Origin: Periconia sp. R9002
Lineage: Eukaryota; Ascomycota; Dothideomycetes; Pleosporales; Periconiaceae
Assembly (NCBI GenBank): GCA_023627715.1
Contig: JAMAHW010000002.1
Location: 62,001 to 126,000, forward strand
Length of the DNA: 64,000 bases
Direction of reading: 5' to 3'
Positions 12,201-21,419 of this stretch are shown in pieces (positions within the stretch are counted from its first letter, which is position 1; each line of letters starts with the position of its first letter). The notes under the pieces were generated by a model. That model saw nothing but the letters and a program-made list of their open reading frames with translations. It was not told where the DNA came from and did no database searches. The translations under genes and the position numbers were made by a program.

Positions 12201-13292
12201 TCCAGCAGTGGTTCGAGTGTAATCTATTGAACGACACCGACGACGCCGATCCAGATGTGGTAATGGTGGAGGAAGGGAACGAAAGCATCCTGAGCGAAGT
12301 AGAGAGGAGGTCGCACAAAAACGGCCAGCGTGCTGTTCTGCTTAGCATCGCAATGACCCCCGATCAACTGGCCAAGTCGTTGATCCACGCTGTGAAGGGC
12401 TACGGGGTTTATGAACGGGGTTCATATCCTATAGGTCCTCACAGCCTCGGCAAATTACTCTCGGTCTGTGTTGTCAAGCTGCGAGAGCTCCGTGCCGGGG
12501 GTCCCAAAGAAGAGCGTCGTGAAAGCGACGACAAACATGACATTCACGAGGAGAAAAAGCATATATTACAGGGAGATCCAAGTCTTCCTGAAGTAGATGT
12601 ATCTATCCCTTCAAGCATACCGACGGAAGTATCAATCGAAGACACCAATGTACAGAGAATGCCTTCGTGGGAAAAGCAAAAGGTCACCGACACCATCACT
12701 GAGACGCCTCTCCCCTATCGCACTCGATCTGCCAGTAGCAAATCTCTCGGCGAAGAACCAGGCGTGTCTTCGTCAAACCTCGACATTCTAGTGGTTGAGG
12801 ATAACGCGGTGAACAGACGGCTATTGGGCGCATTTCTCAACAAGCATGGCTGCCGCGGCGTTGAATTCGCGGAGAACGGCGCACTAGCCGTCGAAGCAGT
12901 CGAAAAACGCGAGAGGGGTTTCCATGTCATCTTTATGGGTACGTATCTTCCTAACTCGGACTTCTTCACAAAGTCAAGACACCACCCTCTTTCGCATTCG
13001 ATGGAATCACAACTCACGAATCGCAGATCTCTCCATGCCCGTCATGGACGGCTTCACAGCAACTCGCAACATCCGCCGCATTGAGCGCGAACGCTCTTCC
13101 TCCGCCCAATCACCCTCAGATCCCACCAGAGACGCCTATATTGTCGCGCTCACCGGACTCGCCAGTGATCGTGATGAAGACGAAGCCCTCGTCGCCGGCG
13201 TCAACCAGTTCATCACCAAACCGGTGAAATTTAACAAGTTAACAGTCTTGCTAAAAGAGCAGGAGAGTATACTCGCATCAAAGGAGCAATGA
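9244..13292 (+). CDS. Hybrid sensor histidine kinase with C-terminal receiver
   Basis: Two-component hybrid kinase that autophosphorylates on His and passes phosphate to its own receiver Asp; stimulus unknown. Supported exons: an early exon ending at 9469 (…TTAVRLLQ), then 9512-10625, 10744-11235, 11289-12938 and 13027-13292, with consistent phases. The N-terminal half resembles the GAF-like sensor of fungal HHKs. The H-box is rebuilt only by splicing at 11235/11289: SVSHELRTPLHGILGSVQLL. The N-box is RRIALNIIGNALKYTSEG (nt 11715-11768), and G-boxes are DTGIGM and NGVGLGMSIVKSL. The receiver starts ILVVEDNAVNRRLL; its phospho-acceptor Asp lies in FMDLSMPVMDG, again created by a splice (12938/13027), and the conserved Lys is in FITKPVKF. 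About 1,170 residues are certain. The first exon is unresolved: ATG 9244 opens a plausible N-terminus that runs into a stop in the wrong frame. Confidence 0.88.
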
Positions 13293-14406
13293 GTGAGAAT
13301 CGATACAGGTCCATCGTACACGTTGCTCTTGGTCTGGTCAACTAAGCGTCTACACCCGAAGTATGGATTGTCTTGGTTGCGATACGTTAATCAGTATTCC
13401 GGATTATTCTTAACGGCAGTCCTTGCTGGAGACTCATGCACGAGTCGTTCAGTTTGTTAGTAACAGTGCACCTTACATGTATTCGCTGCTAATAGTCACT
13501 TCAGAAGTATTAGATAGAAATGCTGAGCTAGCAAAGGCTAACACAACAGCAAAAATAGACTAAACCACCAGCTTCGAATCCATTAGTAACTATCGCAAAT
13601 CCAGAATTCTTGGATTCTAGAGCGAACAGCGGGACATCTAACTTGATCACGAGGAAGAGGAAGAATGGCCAGAGGAGGATTTCTAGTAGACTCTTATTGC
13701 TGAGCGTAAGCTGTCGTCAGCCAATAGATTCCACGTGCGCTGGCAGTAGGGATATTTGATAATCACTGTCGTGTGGGGGAAAGAGGTGCAATATGCTGAC
13801 TCGATAACGGGAACGTGGAAGAAGAGGATGATTCAAGCAAAAATAAAACGCCCTTACAAATACATCATGAACAACGAGGGTCGGCTTGAAGCCGCTTGAG
13901 CCGCGCAGGGAATAGCACAACATCAATGTAACGAAGAACACAGACTCGAAATCCGAATACCTAGTAACTATCCAATCAAACCATACCCCCATTACCTTGT
14001 CTAGCCATGCTTTAGCTGCTCCGACTAGACTACAGATTAGCCTGTTGTAGGAGGTACATTTTTAGGGCTTATACAGGCGACCACGTATAGGTGGGTATTT
14101 CGGTCGGAACTTTTTTCAGCTAGCTGGTTGCGATCTTTCCCGCCGCCGCCGTTCGCCCTCTCAGTTCGGATACCGAGGAGCGAACATGGAACCCAACAAG
14201 TCAACGCTTGATAAACGGTTTTGACCCCCAAGCTAAACCACGGCTTTCCCGCGTTCTCCTTCGCCCCATAATTAAATAAATAGATAGATAAAGGGAGAAG
14301 ACGAAGGACTGTTTCTCTCTCCCTTTTTCGCGCAAACAAGACCCATAACCGCTCAACTCCCAACTACCACGCGCGCTCGGGCGACGAGAAGAAAATAAAC
14401 GAAACT
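13293..14406. other. Intergenic region, no supported gene
   Basis: Downstream of the histidine kinase and upstream of the alpha/beta hydrolase. Reading frames on both strands are short and without recognisable domains. It presumably holds the kinase 3' UTR and the hydrolase promoter. Confidence 0.55.
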
Positions 14407-15177
14407 ATGTACTCCACAAGACCAACCATCGTTATTGTAAGCGGCGGGTGGCACATCCCAGCCTCGTACTCCAAACTTGCCCGCGTCCTAGAAAAGCAAG
14501 GTTACCAAGTCTTCATCCCACATCTCCCATCCAACAACGGTGCGCGGCCGCCCACGGCCGCCCTCGCAGAAGATACAGCCTATATCCGCGACTTCGTCTC
14601 GGACCTCATCGACAAAAAGCACACCATTGCCGTCATAATGCACTCCTACGGCGGCCAAGTCGGCACCAACGCCCTCTCCGGCCTACCAAAATCCAGCTCT
14701 ATAGAAGAAGAAAGAGGAGGGATCCTGCACCTCATCTACATAACGGCCTTCGCGCAGCGCGAAAACCGCTCCATGAGCGACAAAGTCGACGAGTTCGGGC
14801 AATCCGAAATGATGCCTCTAGCGTTCGAATTCGGCGACGACAACACCGTCATAAGTCGCGATCCCAAGAATCTCATCGTGGGTCCCAGCCTCGTCCCGGA
14901 CGACGAAGTCGACGAGTACGTGGGCATGATGGTGCGGTGGAACGCGCAGTGCATGTTCGACCGCATCGAGAAGGCCGCGTGGAGGGAGTTTCCGGTTAGT
15001 TATCTGTACACGACGCAGGATATGACGGTGCCGGTGGAGTATCAGCGGAGTATGGTGGAGGAGATGAGGAGGGAGGGCACGAAGGTGAGGACGTATGAGC
15101 TGGAGAGTGGGCATTGTCCGAATTTCACGAATACGAGGATGGTGGTGGGGTATGTGGAGGAGATTTTGGGGTATTGA
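14407..15177 (+). CDS. Alpha/beta hydrolase family protein
   Basis: Intronless 256-aa protein of the alpha/beta hydrolase-1 superfamily, in the small esterase-like group common in ascomycetes. ATG 14407 is immediately followed by the first beta strand (TIVIVSGGWHIPASY), where the GGWH segment supplies the oxyanion-hole region. The catalytic triad is visible: nucleophile Ser80 in HSYGGQVG, Asp about residue 205 in TTQDMTVPVEYQ, and His about residue 235 in ESGHCPNFT. There is no signal peptide or membrane segment, so it is probably cytosolic. Substrate cannot be told from sequence; possibilities are small ester hydrolysis or a role in secondary metabolism. It stands alone between unrelated genes. 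Confidence 0.9.
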   Translation: MYSTRPTIVIVSGGWHIPASYSKLARVLEKQGYQVFIPHLPSNNGARPPTAALAEDTAYIRDFVSDLIDKKHTIAVIMHSYGGQVGTNALSGLPKSSSIEEERGGILHLIYITAFAQRENRSMSDKVDEFGQSEMMPLAFEFGDDNTVISRDPKNLIVGPSLVPDDEVDEYVGMMVRWNAQCMFDRIEKAAWREFPVSYLYTTQDMTVPVEYQRSMVEEMRREGTKVRTYELESGHCPNFTNTRMVVGYVEEILGY

Positions 15178-15878
15178 GTTTGGGTATGCTAACTTGTCTG
15201 TTTTCAAAAAATGTAAGTATAAATCGGGTGTTGTCGTATATTCTGTGTGCCTAGCATTAAGTTCAAGTTGAAATGAATTTATCTAAGGGGCAGCAGGCAG
15301 TTTGATATTTTGATACCGTTGGATCTCTATTTAAATGTGTACAAAACCTTCTAGTTACACTATAAACGTTGTTCGCAAAACCCTTTCTACCTCTTCTCAC
15401 AAACTCGAAGTCGTCAACGACCATGTACAAAACCAGGCAAAAGATTCAAACAAGTTGAATTCACTATGGCCCTTTCATATGTTCCTCCACAACGACCAGG
15501 CTGCGGCCCCCACAGCCACACCACAATCGTCTATCCATACCTGACTGAGAAAAATCCATAAACTAACCAGCCAATAGCACCAACGAAATATTCGTATTCT
15601 CCCCAACACAAACTCGTATACGTCTATATCCAACCACACACAAACGCTTGCCAGCGCGCATTTGCGAGCGCACTTGCGCGCAGGCGCGAAAGTGAGGCTA
15701 AACATTGCCCTTTCGTTCCTGAGGCTACGTTGGGCTCCTCCAGCCTTCCCATCTTCCTCCTCTCGACTCAACTCATCATCTTACCCCGCCGTCCCTTTCC
15801 CGTTCAACCCCGCGCGTCTTGTCATTTTTACGGTTGCCATCAATGTGGATATAGCAGCGTTCTCTATCTGTCATAAGA
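15178..15878. other. Intergenic region, RBR ligase promoter side
   Basis: About 700 bp. Short frames only. The region near 15650-15690 is rich in alternating GCGC. I see no defined element. Confidence 0.5.
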
Positions 15879-18248
15879 ATGGTAGGCATGCTGCGTCGGC
15901 TGTCTGGCAAAGTCAGTCGCGTGTTCAAAAAGTCGGATAATGACGATACCTCGACATTATCGCTTGATCCTCTGCTCGTGGTTGATGAGGAAGGAGAGAA
16001 CGATTCGCTATATTCAGGACCGCAGCGAAGCTCCTATGTAGACTCACTACGAACAAAGAGAGATGTGTCGCAGGAGCCAGTACGACGTGAGACTTGGACG
16101 CCAGGAGTGGCGCCTGGTATTATCCCTAGGCCGGCTTCGGCAGATGGACCTACATCTAATGAGGGTCCTGTGAATCGTGGAGCGCTATTCTCCGGACACA
16201 GGATTTCGAAGGGTGGCTTTGGGGGATCTCGATATCCTGGGTTAATCAAGCGGCGACCGGTGCCTTCTCCCGTTGCTCGGAGTGCAACTTGGACGTTTAC
16301 TAGCGCACGGGTAGATGCGCAAATTGAGAGTGATGCACAAATGTAAGTCTCCTAATGCACTTAGGTTTTCCCGTGGTTTGCTTCCGAACAGTACACGTGG
16401 TATGGCAAACATTCTGATTACACCAGTGCGACCGAGCTGCAACGGCAAGCTTGGGAGGAAGATGAAGTGGAAGACGACGCACACGGCGGAGAAATGGGTT
16501 CTAGTCACGGAATGACGAACACAACGACTCAGCAACGAACTGGACATGATCGGAACGAATTCCCAGCCTCGAGCGGTTCATCCGCTAACACAGCCCCTGG
16601 GGCATGGGAAGAATATGATCAAGCAGTGTGGGATTCCACGTCGAACCATGCATCAAATTCTACATCCTCGTCACCGCCCGCTCCGCCACAAGCTATACCC
16701 GTTGGATATTGGCCGAGCAGGATTTTGGCAGGGTGGGTGGGTTCGTCTTGGTCAACTACTGCGAATACCAACACTTCAGATCATCGCACGGGAGCCAGAG
16801 ACCCTCCCACTTCAACAGAAGAGCCACCGACCGTTCGAAGAGAATCACAATTCAATCGCATAGAGACCCCACCACAACCGCCGCGAGAATGTGTAGTGTG
16901 TTTCGATGCCAAACATCCCGGCTGGTTCCCCGCCCAAGCACTCACCAGTCAGTGTGATCACCAGCCCAGCACATGTCTTGACTGCTTGGAAACCCACATA
17001 TCAGCAGTAATAAACACCCAAGCTTTTACTCCAGACATGGTAAAATGCCCTGAATGCCGCTCCCCCCTCTCCGTCCCCACCGTCCAACAATACGCCACCC
17101 CGACCGTCGCAGAGCTCTTCGTCACGCGGGCAAGCGACAACCTCATCGATCAGATCCCCAACCTCTTTCGATGTCCGGCCCCGAAGTGCGGCTCTGCTCA
17201 AATCCACGACAATCCCGAAGGAGGCGAAAACGATTCCCCGATCGTGCGCTGCGTAAAGTGCAGCGGCAAATTCTGCTTTCATCACAGGGTGGTCTGGCAC
17301 GAGACGTTGACGTGTGCGGAGTACGACGTCTTCCTCGCGAACCCACGCGGGTTCCGCAGCGCGTTCGAACGGGACAATGAGCGGGTGGAGAGGGAGCGCG
17401 AAATGCAGGAACGCCGACGGCGCGAGCAGGAAGAGAGGGATGCGGAGTTTGCGCAGAGTCTGATGGAGGATGAGCAGCGGGAGGAAGCGAAGCGGAAAGC
17501 TGAAGCAGAGAAGCGGGCGAGGAGGGAAAAGGAGGAGAAGGCAAGAAAGGCAAAGGAGGAAGAGTTGAAGTTGCAGCGGGAGAGGAGGAAGAAGATGGAA
17601 GAGGAGGCTGAGAAGAAAAGGAAGCAGGAAGCGGCCAACTTGAAAACGATTGAGAGGACGACGAAGAGGTGTCCGAATCAGGCATGTGGATGGCCTATTG
17701 AGAAGAACGATGGCTGGTGAGTCTTTTCTATCCCTTTATGATTCCATCGCTGACTGAAACCATTCATTTAGCGCACATATGACTTGTAAGTTCACCACTT
17801 CCATAATCTTCATCCATGCACCTTTTCACACCCCTCAAAACCCCGCGCGCACATCAAGTCATGTAACACAAAGACAAACAATCTCCCTTTTTCTCCATCA
17901 CCTCCAGACTAACAACATCCCTCTACCTCTCCTTCAAGGTCGAAAATGTCGACACGAGTTTTGCTGGGGTTGCATGCGGGACTATCCCAATTCCTGCACG
18001 TGTTGATCGAACGAACCCACACACATAAACTCCCTGTGAAAACAAAAACAACCTCTTCGATTCTGTTCGTTTTTTTGTATGCTAGAGGATATATGGACTG
18101 ATTGAATGTGCGTGGGCATTTTTTAGGTACGCGCTGCAGCCACCAGTTTTGTTACGATTGTCTGGCGGAGTATAGGAGGATTCAGAAAGGGGATAATAGT
18201 GCACATGAGAAGAGTTGTCCTTGGCATACGGATAATATTGGGGATTGA
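15879..18248 (+). CDS. RBR-type (RING1-IBR-RING2) E3 ubiquitin ligase
   Basis: RBR E3 ligase, a class that takes ubiquitin from an E2 onto a RING2 cysteine before transfer to substrate. Exons: 15879-16342, 16427-17716, a 14-nt microexon 17772-17785, then either 17939-18006 (611 aa) or 18127-18248 (629 aa). RING1 starts CVVCFDAKHPGWFPAQAL (about residue 310) and ends CPECRSPL; the IBR is FRCPAPKCG…VRCVKCSGKFCFHH; a long charged Arg/Glu/Lys coiled coil follows (about 455-560); RING2 begins RCPNQACGWPIEKNDG. The microexon supplies C-A-H-M-T with the predicted catalytic Cys. Both downstream exons start with GT that completes the next Cys codon and both supply CxxC…FCxxC zinc ligands. The exon 1/2 junction has an alternative (acceptor at 16391 with another donor), so that joint is less sure. 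The N-terminus is disordered and Ser-rich. Confidence 0.87.
17772..17785 (+). other. 14-nt microexon carrying RING2 catalytic Cys
   Basis: Flanked by ATTTAG and GTAAGT. The preceding exon leaves TG and this one starts with C, giving TGC (Cys), then Ala-His-Met-Thr and a leftover T. It completes the RBR signature C-x-H-M-T-C with whichever terminal exon follows. Confidence 0.8.
17939..18006 (+). other. RBR terminal exon, version a
   Basis: Preceded by an ACTAAC branch-like site and CTTCAAG. Joined to the microexon it reads CRKCRHEFCWGCMRDYPNSC and two more residues, then TGA. It gives a compact RING2 with Cys-only final ligands. Confidence 0.7.
18127..18248 (+). other. RBR terminal exon, version b
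   Basis: Preceded by an ACTGATT branch-like site and TTTTTTAG. Joined to the microexon it reads CTRCSHQFCYDCLAEYRRI, then a segment with a GDNSAHEKSCPWH motif and TGA. The His/Cys-containing tail resembles the C-terminus usual in fungal RBR proteins of this type. No ATG-started frame marks it, so automatic prediction could miss it. Confidence 0.7.
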
Positions 18249-18839
18249 GGGGTGTGTTTTGCATGGAGGGGCGGGGGATGGAGGTGTGCTTCATGAGCGG
18301 AATATTATCATAGATGATGTTGAGATGAAGTTATGCATATATGAGGGCGTTTTTCTTTTCGAGGAATTCTTCGTGTCCAATGCTCTCTGCTCTTTTGTGT
18401 TACTTAAGTGTCTGTTAGACTTCTTTTTTGTTTAGGTGGAACCCCTTGTAACAATGCCGAAACAACAAAAAAAGAAACTAACATAAAATCATCTGAATAC
18501 CATGAACCAATTTTTTATAGAAATGTGTCAAAAAATGTCCAATTGTTCCCTGTATTGAAGAATATTGTGTTGGATTTTGCCGACATCACACAATGCAACG
18601 TGGAACACAATTTTCAGCCTGAACGATCCCCCGCGCGGTGGGGAACGACTTTTGTCGGTGAAGTGTGAACTAGTAAAAATTTCCGGTGCCCACTCCGAAA
18701 TTCGCTTACATTTTACGAATTTCAACCAGACTAAGTAAGTTCTAGGACATTGTGGTTTTCGTTTTACTGTTATTTTCTTCCTTATAAGATGTTCTGCGCA
18801 TTTAATATTCATCAACAGAAAATCAGCCTGCCAAGAAAC
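18249..18839. other. Intergenic region between RBR gene and tRNA
   Basis: AT-rich sequence, including short frames with no recognisable product. I see no element beyond the probable RBR 3' UTR. Confidence 0.5.
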
Positions 18840-18922
18840 GCATCGGTGGTTTAGTGGTAAAATTAGCCGTTGCCATAAATAGCAACATCGGCTAGCCCCG
18901 GGTTCGATTCCCGGCCGATGCA
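18840..18922 (+). tRNA. tRNA-Gly (GCC) with a 12-nt intron
   Basis: A 7-bp acceptor stem (GCATCGG with CCGATGC) and discriminator A at 18922 are visible. The D-arm is TGGTTTAGTGGTAAAAT, matching eukaryotic tRNA-Gly and the A box. The anticodon stem AGCCG/CGGCT is perfect and the loop TTGCCAT has anticodon GCC at 18872-18874. The T-arm CCGGG-TTCGATT-CCCGG includes the B box. Between nucleotides 37 and 38 lies a 12-nt insert (18876-18887), the canonical position of nuclear tRNA introns; mature length is 71 nt. Confidence 0.96.
18876..18887 (+). other. tRNA-Gly intron
   Basis: Twelve nucleotides after the base 3' of the anticodon. Its AGCAAC core can pair with the GTTGC of the anticodon loop, as expected for splicing by tRNA endonuclease. 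Confidence 0.85.
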
Positions 18923-19320
18923 ATTACTTTTTGTCGATGTGGTGAACTTTTTGCTGATGTGATGGGGCAAGAAGGAAGTCCTGTGTGGGATCTAATATGC
19001 CAAGATTCATACTGCACTAAGCGAGGCACTAGTATCACCTTAGATGCCACGCCACACGCACCGCCACAGCTTCAGCCCCCTGCTTTTTTGGACTCCACCT
19101 CTAGATGGCGGTGACGCCTGCCTTGCTTTCAGGCGCTTACACGTCTACATAGCCTCGCGATGCACACTATGCTTGCAAACGTATATATCTAGACTGCTCG
19201 CCTTCTGGTGAATGTTGCTTCTTGAATGGTTCCATTCACCTGACCAGCAGCAGGGACTATTTTTATCAAAATTGAGCGCTCTGGTACTCATCTTTGAACA
19301 ATCACTGAACAACATTTGCT
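18923..19320. other. Intergenic, promoter of the T5orf172 protein
   Basis: About 400 bp between the tRNA and the next ATG. It includes the probable Pol III termination region (CTTTTTG at about 18928). Nothing else is recognisable. Confidence 0.5.
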
Positions 19321-20952
19321 ATGAATTTCACTGGCGTGGCTCCCGAAGCTCTTCTTCCGCGCTCAGACTCAAGGAATCCTGCGACTACATGTAAAGGCAT
19401 TACAAAATCCGGAAGACCATGTCGTAGAGCTATCGATGCGAAGGCTACAAACGATGACGGCGTATTAGCAGTTGTGTCTGTGGTTAGTGACAGCGATGAG
19501 GAAGAGACGGGCGCAGCAGCATATTTTTGCTGGCAGCACAAAGACCAGGCGGAGCGGTTGACTAGTGGAAACGCCGAGGGTCAAGATACACACCTCTACC
19601 CTCTAAAGGAACGGAGCAGTATCGACACTCTGGTGGCACGACTAGGTGTGCTAGACGTCGAAGATCCTGCGGAGACACAGAAACAAGCACAGCGACAGCG
19701 GCGGAGGCAGAGTCGGCAAGACGGTACATCTCGACCACCACGCCGGATTAATAGACCGCCAACATGGGACCATGTACAGGGACCGCTCATGTCTGTCCCA
19801 AGCGATCTCATGGCACAGCAGAAGCACTCGAGTCATGGGCCGACAACGAGGCCACAGAAGAAAAAGCCTTCGTTCTGGAGATCACTTTGCTGCGGTGAAG
19901 CCGACGACGATTACGTCGAGGTTGTAAGGCACAAAAAAAGGATTCAAAATCAGAAACCAGAGACAACGATGAACTCAGACTTGGATGACTTTTTACAGCC
20001 ACAAGCTTCTCGACCTGCACCGCAAGGTCGCCAGAATGAGGCTGTCTCTGTTTCCAAGCCAACATCAACATCCCCAGGACGACCTCAAAGCAGCAGCATC
20101 CCTAACCGGAAGCCCCTAGGCGAGAAGAACGCTCGACCCTTGAACAAAACCACATCCCGACCCTCGGAAACATCAACCTTCTTATCCTACATCCCCAAGT
20201 CGGTCCCACCCCAACTAGCCTCGACTCTCCTCGCCGAAATGTCCAAGCCCATCTCACAATCCGACGAAGAAGGCTACATTTACATCTTCTGGCTCACACC
20301 AGACGATCTCGGCCCAGCCCCTTCATCCACGGCCTCCACGCTCCTCTCTCCACCCTCTCGTCCCGACCAAAATCGTAGAACATCCGACGTTCTGCGACAA
20401 TACTCAGTGCGACAGTCCCCCCAGCGACCGGGCGGTGCCACCGACTCAACGCGCCAACGACGCCTCAGCGGGAACTCAAGTCCCCCCACTTCCTCAAACG
20501 AAAACAACAACCCACCTGAGAAAAAGACCATCTTCCTCAAAATCGGACGCGCAAACAACGTCACACGCCGCATGAACGAATGGAAGCGGCAATGCGGGTA
20601 CAGCCTCTCTCTCGTCCGATACTACCCTTACGTCCCCTCCACTCCCTCGCCCTCCCCCAACGCCTCCCCCGCACACTCACGGCATCAATCCTACAATAAC
20701 AACGATACCCAACGTCCATTAGACATGAACCGAAGAGTCTCGAGCGGTGTACGTAAAGTCCCACACGCGCACCGCGTAGAACGGTTGATCCACCTGGAGT
20801 TGGCGGAGAAGCGCGTTATGAAGCTGTGTGAGGCGTGTGGGAAGGAGCATCGGGAGTGGTTTGAGGTGGAGGCCAGTCGAGAGGGTATCAAGGCCATTGA
20901 TGAGGTTGTTCGACGGTGGGTTGAGTGGGCTGAACGGAGAGAGGAGGTGTGA
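19321..20952 (+). CDS. T5orf172/GIY-YIG-like domain protein (MUG113-type)
   Basis: Intronless 543-aa protein. The C-terminal half matches the T5orf172 (DUF1766) family, relatives of GIY-YIG nuclease folds that includes fission yeast meiotically up-regulated mug113: GYIYIFWL (about residue 318), KIGRANNVTRRMNEW (about 410), HRVERLIHLEL (about 484) and CEACGKEHREWFEV (about 502-516). The domain is interrupted by two disordered insertions (about 326-400 and 435-475). The N-terminus has CKGITKSGRPCRRAI…YFCWQHKD (residues 24-75), a compact Cys/His motif likely to bind zinc. A short basic CC motif (SLCCGEADDD) occurs near residue 190. The function is undescribed; DNA binding or processing is inference from the fold family. 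ATG 19321 is the first in frame, just before the zinc motif. Confidence 0.85.
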   Translation: MNFTGVAPEALLPRSDSRNPATTCKGITKSGRPCRRAIDAKATNDDGVLAVVSVVSDSDEEETGAAAYFCWQHKDQAERLTSGNAEGQDTHLYPLKERSSIDTLVARLGVLDVEDPAETQKQAQRQRRRQSRQDGTSRPPRRINRPPTWDHVQGPLMSVPSDLMAQQKHSSHGPTTRPQKKKPSFWRSLCCGEADDDYVEVVRHKKRIQNQKPETTMNSDLDDFLQPQASRPAPQGRQNEAVSVSKPTSTSPGRPQSSSIPNRKPLGEKNARPLNKTTSRPSETSTFLSYIPKSVPPQLASTLLAEMSKPISQSDEEGYIYIFWLTPDDLGPAPSSTASTLLSPPSRPDQNRRTSDVLRQYSVRQSPQRPGGATDSTRQRRLSGNSSPPTSSNENNNPPEKKTIFLKIGRANNVTRRMNEWKRQCGYSLSLVRYYPYVPSTPSPSPNASPAHSRHQSYNNNDTQRPLDMNRRVSSGVRKVPHAHRVERLIHLELAEKRVMKLCEACGKEHREWFEVEASREGIKAIDEVVRRWVEWAERREEV

Positions 20953-21419
20953 ATGGTATCGTGTGCTGTCCTCGCGGGAGGATGCCCCTTGACGTAGCGA
21001 ACTTTTGAAATGCATCTATAGATTACATTTAGATCTTCCCCCGAGGTTTGAGCGTCTTATTTGCTTGTCAGCTTTTGCAGCGACATTAGACCTTCTGTCG
21101 CAACTGGTGTATCAGTTGTCATATCTACTGGCCGAGAATATTGTTATAAAACTTTACTGCGTCGATACCGCAAAAAATCCCATATTCTGCGATGATAAAC
21201 ATCACAATTGTGATGCCTACTTAAGTCCATTGACAAGCACATGTAGGTTGACCAATCAGACAAGTAGAGCATCAATACGAGTTGTCCCCGGACCTCAGCT
21301 AAGTCAGAGGGGCACTCGCCCTTTTGCCCTTCCTTGCCAGCCCAAAATAAATATGCGCCCAGCGCGCTTACCATTCCTTCACCAAAGTTCTTTTCTCTTA
21401 CCCCCAACCTTCTCTTACG
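20953..21419. other. Intergenic, promoter of the C2H2 gene
   Basis: About 470 bp. A CCAAT box is present at 21252-21256. The rest is unremarkable. Confidence 0.5.
21252..21256 (+). promoter_or_regulatory. CCAAT box upstream of C2H2 gene
   Basis: ACCAATCAG lies 164-168 bp before ATG 21420, a usual position for the fungal CCAAT-binding (HAP) complex. Use is inferred from position and core only. Confidence 0.4.

Noticed and set aside
18528..18923. Minus-strand frame of 131 codons
   Set aside because: It reads through the complement of the tRNA gene; the RPGIEPGASRC start is a typical antisense-tRNA artefact.
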